DNA from: Deltaproteobacteria bacterium
Lineage (GTDB): Bacteria; Desulfobacterota; Binatia; UBA9968
DNA length: 12,068 nt
Assembly: GCA_016184235.1 (NCBI GenBank)
Contig: JACPDC010000098.1
Location: forward strand, 1-12,068
Direction of reading: 5' to 3'
Shown: positions 5,502 through 12,068 of the stretch, one piece after another
Layout: each line of letters starts with the position of its first letter
Numbering within the stretch: position 1 is the stretch's first letter
Notes under the pieces: model-generated
Database searches by the model: none
The model's input: the letters and a program-made list of their open reading frames with translations, nothing else
What the model was told of the DNA's origin: nothing
Program-made: the position numbers and the translations under genes

Positions 5502-5613
5502 ACGGAACCTGGCACGAACGTAAGGCTGGACATCTGCCCGTCGATTAGGTATGAGGCCGTTAAATTAGCCGGCTGCAGGAAGGATTAAAGCAGGTATAAA
5601 GGGGGGGTGCGTT

Positions 5614-6705
5614 ATGGCGATAGACGGCATGAAGGTGATTGACCTGGACAGTCATCTGGTGGGAGACCTGGAAAGCTGGGAGCAGACCATCGAGGGGCGG
5701 TGGAAGCCCTATCTCCCCAAGAGGCTTCCGACCAAAGAGAACGAGCGGCGCAAAACTTTGGTGGGTAACCGGATCCTGGTCGGATCGGAGCTGGGGCGTC
5801 ATAAAGCCGAAAAGCAGGAATGGGTCAAACCTGACGACCTGACGCCGCGCGGGCGGGTGCGCAACATGGATCTGGACGGTATCGACATCGCCGTGCTCTC
5901 GCCCAATTCTCCGGCTCTCGACATCCTGTGGTTTGTCGACGATCCTGAATTAGCCGCGGCCTACGCCCGGGCGCAAAACAACTTCATGAATGGGTACGCC
6001 TCGCAGCAACCAGGGCGGCTCATGTGGGCGGGTGTCATCCCGCTTCAGGACCCCAAAGAAGCGATCAAAGAGCTTCATCGATCGCGTGAGATGGGCAGCA
6101 AGGCGCTCAACGTTAAGGCGACGCCGATTCCCGGCAGGGAATGGTGGGATCCGCATTTTGATCCGATCTTCAAAGAGCTTGAGAAGACCAAAACGCCGAT
6201 TATTTTTCACGACACCAAGACTGGCTCCATGGGACACGAGAGGTTTGCCGAGAACTTTTTCTTCTCCCATATGGTTGGCCGAACTATAGAATCGATGATC
6301 TGCCTCATGGTCTATCTCTGCGGCGGCATTATGGAAAGGCATCCCGATTTGAAAATCATTTGCCTGGAAACCGGGGCATCGCAAATGCCGTGGTGGCTAT
6401 CGCGCATGGACGAGCATTGGGAGAAGTTGCCGCACCTGGTTCCGTGGCAGAAGCGCAGGCCGACGGACATTTTCAATCAGAGCGTCTATGTTGGCTGCGA
6501 ACCGTTCGAGGACGCCTTGTTCGAATGGGCCGTTGAGTATCTCGGCGGAGACCGGCTCGTACTGGCGACGGACTCACCGCACTGGGATTCTTCGAAGCCC
6601 GGACAGGTAACCGGGCCGATCGCTAAGAGCGCCAAGATTTCCCAGGAGAACAAACGGAAGGTTCTCGGCGGGAACGCGCTCAAATTGTTTGGACTGGGGC
6701 TTTGA
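5614..6705 (+). CDS. Amidohydrolase-2 family metal-dependent hydrolase/decarboxylase
   Basis: The 363-residue protein belongs to the TIM-barrel amidohydrolase family PF04909, which includes ACMSD and other non-oxidative decarboxylases and hydrolases of aromatic acids. The N-terminal strand VIDLDSH (D12, H14) has one His rather than the HxH of ACMSD. Further family regions are RVRNMDLDGIDIAVLSP at 81-97, AYARAQNNFMNGYA at 116-129, IIFHD with H199, the ICLETGA strand (E252), WWLSRMDEHW at 260-269, and LATDSPHWDSS with D320 and H323. H14, H199 and D320 are the likely metal ligands. The substrate is not predictable; catabolism of an aromatic or xenobiotic compound is a reasonable inference. A strong G-rich Shine-Dalgarno (5599-5607) lies six bases before the ATG. 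The solute-binding protein gene follows 44 bases downstream and is probably co-transcribed. Confidence 0.87.
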   Translation: MAIDGMKVIDLDSHLVGDLESWEQTIEGRWKPYLPKRLPTKENERRKTLVGNRILVGSELGRHKAEKQEWVKPDDLTPRGRVRNMDLDGIDIAVLSPNSPALDILWFVDDPELAAAYARAQNNFMNGYASQQPGRLMWAGVIPLQDPKEAIKELHRSREMGSKALNVKATPIPGREWWDPHFDPIFKELEKTKTPIIFHDTKTGSMGHERFAENFFFSHMVGRTIESMICLMVYLCGGIMERHPDLKIICLETGASQMPWWLSRMDEHWEKLPHLVPWQKRRPTDIFNQSVYVGCEPFEDALFEWAVEYLGGDRLVLATDSPHWDSSKPGQVTGPIAKSAKISQENKRKVLGGNALKLFGLGL

Positions 6706-6749
6706 TTTTCGGCCGACGCGCGGCGAAACCCGCGTGAAAGGAGGCTCTC

Positions 6750-7766
6750 ATGGCTAGGCTGTTCTGGATCATTGCGGTTCCTGTGTTGCTGTTTGCGCCT
6801 TCGGTCAATGGCGCGCGGGCGGCGTCTGCGCCCGCCAAGATGGTCATTGCCCATGCCGCGATGAACGCGAGAGTCCTTCCTCTCTGGGCGGCCAAAGATC
6901 AAGGCTTCTTTTCAAAGTACGGGGTCCCGGCCGACATGATCTTTATCCGACAGGCGCCGACATTGGTCCAGGCTTTGACTTCGGGAGATATCCAGGTCGG
7001 TTACACCGGCGGGACTGCGGTGTTGGGAGCCGCCGCGGGCGGATCGGACCTGAAAATTCTCGCGGCCTTTACCAACCGGGTGACCTATGATGTCGTGGCG
7101 CGGCCCGGCATTAAGACGCCTGAGGATTTGCGAGGGAAGATATTCGGAGTCCAGAGTATCGGCGGCACGCTTTGGATGGGGGCCATTCTTGCATTGGAAC
7201 ACTTTGGCCTGGATCCAAACCGAGATACGATCAGTTTGATCGCGGCCGGTGATCAATCCGTCCTCGCCCAGGCGCTGCTGGCGGGTAGCATAGACGTAAC
7301 GGTGCTGGACGGGGTGATGAGCCGCACCCTGCGGGAGAAAGGCTATCCGGTCCTTGCGGAGCTGAGCAAGGTAAACATCCCCATCTCCAGCGTCGGGATC
7401 GTCGCCAGGGGCGGTTACATCCAAAAAAATCCCCAGGCCATCGAAAATTTATTGAAGGCGCTGTTGGAAAGCCAGGCTTTCCTATTCGGGCCGTCAAACA
7501 AGGCCGCAGCCCTGGCTATCCTAAAGCGCTATCTTAGAATCAACGACCAACAGGCCGAGGAGGGGTATAAGGATGTTCTTAACGGGCTGGACCGCAAACC
7601 CCACGCGAGCTTGGCCGGCTTGAAAAACGTTCAACGGCTCATGAAGCTGCGCAATCCCAGCGTGGAGAAGGTGAAAGTTGAAGAGTTGGTCGATGACCGG
7701 TTCATGAAGAAATTGGATCAAAACGGGTTCATAGATGAGATGTATGCGAAGTATGGAGTGAAGTGA
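6750..7766 (+). CDS. NMT1/THI5-like ABC transporter substrate-binding protein
   Basis: This is a 338-residue periplasmic solute-binding protein of the NMT1/SsuA/TauA type. A classical signal peptide (MARLFW, hydrophobic core IIAVPVLLFAP, then GARA-A) predicts cleavage after about residue 24, and no lipobox Cys is seen. The mature part begins with the usual VIAHAAMNARVLPLWAAKDQ and continues with GFFSKYGV, ALTSGDIQVGYTGGTAVLGAA, the KTPEDLRGKIFGVQSIGGT hinge region and a C-terminal ELVDDRFMKKLDQNGFIDEMY, a common ending of this subfamily. Ligands in the wider family include sulfonates, nitrate, bicarbonate, thiamine precursors and aromatic acids; none is indicated here. AAAGGAGG (6737-6744) sits five bases before the ATG. 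No permease or ATPase gene is in the window, so its transporter partners are elsewhere or it works alone. The amidohydrolase next door may act on the imported compound. Confidence 0.9.
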   Translation: MARLFWIIAVPVLLFAPSVNGARAASAPAKMVIAHAAMNARVLPLWAAKDQGFFSKYGVPADMIFIRQAPTLVQALTSGDIQVGYTGGTAVLGAAAGGSDLKILAAFTNRVTYDVVARPGIKTPEDLRGKIFGVQSIGGTLWMGAILALEHFGLDPNRDTISLIAAGDQSVLAQALLAGSIDVTVLDGVMSRTLREKGYPVLAELSKVNIPISSVGIVARGGYIQKNPQAIENLLKALLESQAFLFGPSNKAAALAILKRYLRINDQQAEEGYKDVLNGLDRKPHASLAGLKNVQRLMKLRNPSVEKVKVEELVDDRFMKKLDQNGFIDEMYAKYGVK

Positions 7767-7781
7767 CAATCCGACACGGCG

Positions 7782-10577
7782 CTACGTTTTCTCGACGTTC
7801 ACCGCGCAATACTTGAACCCGGGGATCTTTCCGAAGGGATCGAGCTGGTCGTTGGTGAGGGTGTTCGCCGCGGCTTCGCGGAAGTGAAACGGGATGAAGA
7901 CGCTGCCGCGGCTGACGCGCGACGAGGCGTGAACGCGGAGCGTGATGGATCCGCGGCGCGAGCTGACTCTAACGTATTCTCCTCCGCTGAGTCCCAGGCC
8001 GGCCAGATCCTCGCGGTGCATCTCGCAGAAGGCCTCCGGGCGGATCTCCCTGAGCGCGCGGGAGCGCCTCGTCATCACCCCCGTATGCCAGTGCTCCAGG
8101 AGCCTTCCGGTGTTGAGGATGAACGGATAGTCCCGGTCGGGAAGCTCGGCCGCGCCCCGATACTCGGCAGGCACAAATTTTCCGCGGCGGGTCGGGGTCG
8201 GAAAACCGTCGCCGAAGAGGAGCTGGATCCCGTCGCTTTGCTCGGGATCGGGGCAGGGCCAGAGCCTGCCGTAGGGGACGAGGCTCCGGTAGCTGAGACC
8301 GCGATAGCTGGGCGCGAGCGAGACGAACTCGGCGAAGATCTCCTCCGCATCCTTATAGCTCATCGGGTACCCCATCCGCCGCGACACCTCGCAAAGGATC
8401 TCCCAGTCGAGCCTGGCCTGGCCCGGCGGCTCGAGGACCTTCCGCCCGATCTGAACTCGACGATCCGTGTTCGTATAACTTCCGGTCTTCTCGAAGAACG
8501 AGGTTGCCGGGAGGATCACGTCCGCGAACTCCGCCGTCTCGGTTAGGAAGATATCCTGAACGCAGAGGAAGTCGAGCGACGCGAGCGCCCTCCTGACCTT
8601 GTTTGTGTTGGGGTCGGAGAGGAACGGGTTCTCCCCCATCATGTACATCCCTCGGATCGTCTTTTCGAGCGCGCCTGCCATGATCTCGACGACTGTGAGC
8701 CCGCGCTTCTGGTCGAGCGGCAGACCCCAAGCCTCTTCGAAGCGCTTCCGGACCGGAGGATCGTCAACCCGCTGATAGTCCGGGTACATCATCGGGATGA
8801 GCCCGGCGTCGGAAGCGCCTTGCACGTTATTCTGTCCCCTGAGCGGGTGGAGCCCGGTGCCGGGGCGCCCCACATTGCCGGTCAGGAGCGCGAGGGAAAT
8901 CAGGCAGCGCGCGTTGTCCGTACCGTGGGTATGCTGGGAGATCCCCATCCCCCAGAAGATGATGGCGGAGCGGGCGCGGCCGAAGACTCGGGCGGTCTCG
9001 CGGATCCTCTCCGCTGAAACACCGCAGATCTCCTCCGCCCGCTCCGGCGGGTAGCGCTTCACGACTTCGCGGAGCGTTTCGAAGTTTTCGGTGTAGCCAC
9101 GGATGTAGTCGCGGTGGATCAGCTCCTCCTCGATCATCACGTGCATCCACGAATTGTAGAGCGCCACATCGCTCCCGGGCTTTAACTGAAGGAAGTGGTG
9201 AGCGTGGCGGTCGATCCCGGTGGCGCGCGTGTCCACCACGATCAGCGTAGTCCCGCGGGCGGCCGCGTCCTTGATGAAGGTGGCCGCAACCGGGTGGTTC
9301 TCCGTTGTGCTGCTCCCCGCGACCAGGCAGACCTCGGCGTTCTTGACGTCGCCGAAGACGTTCGTGACGGCGCCTGACCCGATCGTCTCGAGCAGCGCGG
9401 CCACCGACGACGCGTGGCAGAGGCGCGTGCAATGGTCCACGTTGTTCGTGCCGAAAGCAGCGCGGACGAGCTTCTGAAACAGATAGGCCTCCTCGTTGCT
9501 GCACTTGGCGGATCCGAAGCCTGCCAGCGCGCCTGGACCGTAATGCTCCTGGACCGCCTTGAGCCGGCTCGCGACCAGATCGAGCGCCTCGTCCCAGGTG
9601 GCGTCGCGAAAAGCAGGGAGAACTTCCCCGTAGTCAACGAGACCGCCCGGCTTCCGGCGTCGATTGTCTCCGTTCACTTCGCCCGAGAGCGGCCCCTTGG
9701 GGTAGAACTCGGGCCTTCGTATAAGCGGCACCGTGAGCCGCTGAGAATGGTGGGCGTAATCAAAGCCATATCGGCCCTTCACGCAGAGGCGCCCTTGGTT
9801 GCCGGGGCTTCCTTCTACGCCGTCAACCATGGCGATGGCGTTCTGCTTTGGGTCCGCGTGAACCGTGATCGCGCACCCAACTCCGCAGTACGGGCAGACC
9901 GACGCCACCGACCTCAGAGCATCGCGCGGCCGGATCGGAGCCGCGAGAGGCTTGTGAGTCAACGCCCCGGTTGGGCAAACCGCGGCGCACTCGCCACACG
10001 AAACGCAGCTGGAGTCCCCCATGCAGCTGTCGAGGTCGAAAGCAATCCTGGCTGTGTATCCTTTCCCGGTGCGGCCGATCACGTCGTTGTGCTGGATCTC
10101 GTCGCAGGCGCGGATGCAGCGGTCGCAGAGGATGCAGGCCGAGTGGTCAACCGCGATGACGCGGGAAGAGAGGTCTTTCGGTCTGACGTCGCCGCGCGGA
10201 AGCTTGGTGGGTTGTCGCTGAAGACCGTGGCGCTTCGCCAGATTGAGCAGCTCGTCGTCGCCGGTTGTCAGCTCTCGGAGGGAGTCGAGGGGATAATCAA
10301 CCAGCAGAAGCTCCGTCAGACTCTTCCGGCAACGCTCGACTCTTTCCGAGCGCGTGCTGACCTTCATGCCCTCCTGCGCCGCGCGCACGCACGAAGCGGC
10401 AAGGACCCTTTCTCCCACATCCACCACGCACATCCGGCAGACCCCCACCGGCCTCAAGCGCGGATCGTGGCAGAGCACGGGAATTTCAATCCCGATCCCT
10501 CGGGCCGCCTCCCAGATCGTGGTTCCGTCCGGGACTGTGACCGCGTTGGCGTCGATCGTCAGCGTAACGGAGCTCAT
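7782..10577 (-). CDS. fdsA: NAD-dependent formate dehydrogenase, catalytic (alpha) subunit
   Basis: The molybdenum/tungsten bis-MGD subunit oxidises formate to CO2. Taking ATG 10577 gives 931 residues; this start makes an ATGA overlap with the diaphorase gene and begins directly before the ferredoxin fold. An upstream in-frame Met (10673) adds 32 unrelated residues. Domains: [2Fe-2S] with C36, C47, C50 and C63; two [4Fe-4S] sets C148/C151/C154/C158 and C191/C194/C197/C201; the molybdopterin-domain [4Fe-4S] C228/C231/C235/C265 with K267; and the active-site TRLCHASS with C387 and H388, the cysteine replacing selenocysteine of FdhF. PLRGQNNVQGASD and a C-terminal dinucleotide-binding domain (ILNTGRLLEHWHTG) complete it. 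The His-Cys cluster segment YPLDSLRELTTGDDELL (95-111) aligns without gaps to HPLDC-x2-C-x5-C, but all four ligands are replaced (Y95, S99, E102, D108). Moorella-type FdhA and NuoG-like proteins are relatives. No fdhD/fdsC-like chaperone gene follows; the next gene is convergent. Confidence 0.9.
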   Translation of the reverse strand: MSSVTLTIDANAVTVPDGTTIWEAARGIGIEIPVLCHDPRLRPVGVCRMCVVDVGERVLAASCVRAAQEGMKVSTRSERVERCRKSLTELLLVDYPLDSLRELTTGDDELLNLAKRHGLQRQPTKLPRGDVRPKDLSSRVIAVDHSACILCDRCIRACDEIQHNDVIGRTGKGYTARIAFDLDSCMGDSSCVSCGECAAVCPTGALTHKPLAAPIRPRDALRSVASVCPYCGVGCAITVHADPKQNAIAMVDGVEGSPGNQGRLCVKGRYGFDYAHHSQRLTVPLIRRPEFYPKGPLSGEVNGDNRRRKPGGLVDYGEVLPAFRDATWDEALDLVASRLKAVQEHYGPGALAGFGSAKCSNEEAYLFQKLVRAAFGTNNVDHCTRLCHASSVAALLETIGSGAVTNVFGDVKNAEVCLVAGSSTTENHPVAATFIKDAAARGTTLIVVDTRATGIDRHAHHFLQLKPGSDVALYNSWMHVMIEEELIHRDYIRGYTENFETLREVVKRYPPERAEEICGVSAERIRETARVFGRARSAIIFWGMGISQHTHGTDNARCLISLALLTGNVGRPGTGLHPLRGQNNVQGASDAGLIPMMYPDYQRVDDPPVRKRFEEAWGLPLDQKRGLTVVEIMAGALEKTIRGMYMMGENPFLSDPNTNKVRRALASLDFLCVQDIFLTETAEFADVILPATSFFEKTGSYTNTDRRVQIGRKVLEPPGQARLDWEILCEVSRRMGYPMSYKDAEEIFAEFVSLAPSYRGLSYRSLVPYGRLWPCPDPEQSDGIQLLFGDGFPTPTRRGKFVPAEYRGAAELPDRDYPFILNTGRLLEHWHTGVMTRRSRALREIRPEAFCEMHREDLAGLGLSGGEYVRVSSRRGSITLRVHASSRVSRGSVFIPFHFREAAANTLTNDQLDPFGKIPGFKYCAVNVEKT

Positions 10578-12068
10578 AACTTTTGCGACCGGGCGAGATG
10601 GCGCTTCACTTCTTCCGGCCAGTGCCTCAACACCGAGGTGAGAGGGTTCAATGCCACCTGACCCAGCCCGCAAATCGAGGTCAGGGCGAGGGTTTCTTCA
10701 AGGCCCGGCAATATCTCCAAGAGCACGCCGTTCCCGTTCCCCGCCAATATGTCGTCGAGCATCTTCACGACCTTCTCGGTTCCCACGCGGCAAGGCACGC
10801 ATTTGCCGCACGACTCGTTTCTGAAGAAGCGCGCAACATTCGCTGCGAGCGAGAGCATCTCGGTTCCCTCGGCAATCACCACCAGCGCGCCCGACCCGAG
10901 CATGCTTCCCGCGGCCTGGATCGACGCGAAGTCGATCTCCACATGGACCTGCTCCGCGGGGAGGAAGTTCGAGCTGGCGCCGCCCGGAGTAAATGCCTTG
11001 AGCCTTCTTCCTCCTGAGACTCCGCCAGCCATCTCGATCAACTCAGCGACTGTGGTCCCCAACCCTATCTCGTACACCCCGGGCCTGTTGAGAATCACCG
11101 GGATCATCGCGAGCGTCTCGACGTTATTGACCAGCGTCGGCTTCCCCCACAGGCCGCGGGTTCCAGGGAACGGCGGCTTATTTCTGGGCTCGCCCCGCTT
11201 TTCCTCAAGCGCTTCAAGCAGGGCCGTCTCCTCACCCATGATGTATCCGCCGGGAGAGAGAAAAATCTCAACGTCAAAGTCGCGGCCCAACAGCCCGAGG
11301 GAGCGCGCCCGATCCATCGCGCGCTCGAGGGCGAGACAGACGTGCTCATACTCATGGCGAAGATAGATCCAGCCCCGCCTGGCCCCCACGACCGTTGCCG
11401 CAATGCACATCCCTTCGATAACGAGGTGCGGCAGCTCTTCAAGAATCACCCGATCCTTGAACGTTCCCGGCTCGCTTTCGTCGGCGTTACAGATGACGTA
11501 CTTCGGCGCGGCGCCCTCCTTCCGAACGATCTCCCACTTAAGGCCCGTGGAAAAACCTGCGCCGCCCATCCCTTTCAGACCTGCCGCCTTCAGCGTGGCC
11601 ATGCCCTCGTCGGCCCGACCCGCTCCCAGGCCTCGTGCGACCGAAAATGGCTCGCTTCCGGTATCGTAGGGATCTAGCCGCCACCGCCGTTCCGGGGCGG
11701 GCTCGCGGGAAGCCGGCGGCTCGGGCTTGCGGCTCAGTTCCGCGATTCGTTCCGCGCTCTCTCCGCCAACCGCCTGACCATTCACCAACGCCGCGGGAGC
11801 CTTCTCGCAGCGTCCCAGGCATGAGACCTCCCGGACCTCGGTATCCGGCTGCCCCTTCAGGAGCTCCTTGACCTTTGCGCTCCAGCGCTCGCCTCCTGCG
11901 AGAAAACAGCAGAGATCGCGACAGAGCAAGATCTCAACCCGAGGCGGCGGAGTGGCGCGGAAATGGGGGTAGAACGAGGCCACTTCCTGAAGTCGGTAGA
12001 GCGGCAGGCGCAGGCGTCCGGCAAGCTCCTTCATATCAGTGTCGCGCAGGTAGCCGTGGCGCGCCTGA
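10574..12068 (-). CDS. fdsB: Formate dehydrogenase diaphorase subunit, NuoE-NuoF fusion (5' end cut by window edge)
   Basis: This subunit passes electrons from the Fe-S chain to FMN and NAD+. The frame stays open upstream of ATG 12034 to the window edge, and those codons read HGYLRDTD, a normal NuoE stretch, so the true start is outside. Numbering from that Met: a thioredoxin-like [2Fe-2S] domain (C38, C43, C72, C76; RDLCCFLAGG and CLGRCEKAP), a linker of about 35 residues, then a NuoF core with GMGGAGFSTGLKW (NADH/FMN glycine-rich loop), CNADESEPGTFKDR (FMN), GGYIMGEETALLEALE, an SLBB segment (AFTPGGASSNFLP) and the N3-type [4Fe-4S] C409, C412, C415 and C455. The arrangement matches HoxF/FdsB rather than separate NuoE and NuoF. 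It overlaps the alpha subunit gene by ATGA, which with the alpha subunit's domain make-up identifies a soluble NAD-linked formate dehydrogenase. No quinone-binding or membrane partners are seen. An annotation pipeline might label it nuoF. Confidence 0.9.
   Translation of the reverse strand, partial: QARHGYLRDTDMKELAGRLRLPLYRLQEVASFYPHFRATPPPRVEILLCRDLCCFLAGGERWSAKVKELLKGQPDTEVREVSCLGRCEKAPAALVNGQAVGGESAERIAELSRKPEPPASREPAPERRWRLDPYDTGSEPFSVARGLGAGRADEGMATLKAAGLKGMGGAGFSTGLKWEIVRKEGAAPKYVICNADESEPGTFKDRVILEELPHLVIEGMCIAATVVGARRGWIYLRHEYEHVCLALERAMDRARSLGLLGRDFDVEIFLSPGGYIMGEETALLEALEEKRGEPRNKPPFPGTRGLWGKPTLVNNVETLAMIPVILNRPGVYEIGLGTTVAELIEMAGGVSGGRRLKAFTPGGASSNFLPAEQVHVEIDFASIQAAGSMLGSGALVVIAEGTEMLSLAANVARFFRNESCGKCVPCRVGTEKVVKMLDDILAGNGNGVLLEILPGLEETLALTSICGLGQVALNPLTSVLRHWPEEVKRHLARSQKL

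Noticed and set aside
8827..9504. Minus-strand open frame (225 codons) in another frame inside fdsA
   Set aside because: It is a frame-shifted shadow; the in-frame alpha subunit reads through this stretch without interruption.
9414..10661. Plus-strand open frame (415 codons) opposite the formate dehydrogenase alpha gene
   Set aside because: It shows no motif and is Arg/Ala-rich, while the minus strand encodes conserved Fe-S and molybdopterin motifs over the same bases.
10578..10673. 32-residue N-terminal extension of the formate dehydrogenase alpha subunit
   Set aside because: The extension lies within the diaphorase coding sequence, has no ferredoxin features, and ATG 10577 gives a typical ATGA overlap directly before the [2Fe-2S] fold.

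Overview
The window is GC-rich, gene-dense bacterial chromosome with about ten complete genes and two cut by the window edges. No gap between genes exceeds about 160 bases. I see no tRNA, rRNA, CRISPR array, transposase or integrase. No sequence fixes the taxon. The mix of an NMT1/THI5-like solute-binding protein beside a PF04909 amidohydrolase, an AMP-forming acyl-CoA ligase and a soluble NAD-linked formate dehydrogenase suggests an uncultivated soil or sediment bacterium. Methylomirabilota/Rokubacteria or Binatota would fit, but this is a guess from gene content.

Layout. (1) 1-3106, minus strand: an apparent operon transcribed as cutA, a NUDIX hydrolase, a tryptophanase/tyrosine phenol-lyase-like PLP enzyme and a long-chain acyl-CoA ligase. 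The ligase runs off the left edge. The lyase-ligase junction is a 4-base ATGA overlap, and a good sigma70-like promoter lies just before cutA. (2) 3205-4275: a divergent pair of XRE-type regulators separated by an AT-rich spacer. The spacer holds two ATTC-N6-GAAT palindromes with centres exactly 30 bp apart. The plus-strand regulator overlaps a single-domain response-regulator receiver whose phosphoacceptor position is Glu instead of Asp. (3) 4359-5455: two convergent genes for integral membrane proteins, one with an HEAGH metalloprotease-like motif and one of the YdjM-like membrane metal-dependent hydrolase family. (4) 5614-7766, plus strand: an amidohydrolase and an exported NMT1-like binding protein, each with a strong Shine-Dalgarno, forming a two-gene unit without permease or ATPase in view. 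(5) 7782-12068, minus strand: an NAD-dependent molybdenum/tungsten formate dehydrogenase. A fused NuoE+NuoF-type diaphorase subunit (cut by the right edge) is joined by an ATGA overlap to the catalytic alpha subunit.

How the parts work together. The formate dehydrogenase subunits would oxidise formate at a bis-MGD active site with Cys and His. Electrons would pass through Fe-S clusters to FMN and NAD+ in the diaphorase. The alpha subunit has lost all four ligands of the usual His-Cys [4Fe-4S] cluster. The XRE pair looks like a small cI/cro-style switch, and the Glu-bearing receiver suggests phosphorylation-independent input. The lyase keeps the PLP machinery but lacks the Tyr general acid of its family, so its substrate is open.

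I do not see a clear-cut new system. The best candidates for something undescribed are the XRE/operator/pseudo-receiver module (possibly with the neighbouring HEAGH membrane protein) and the divergent beta-eliminating-lyase homologue.
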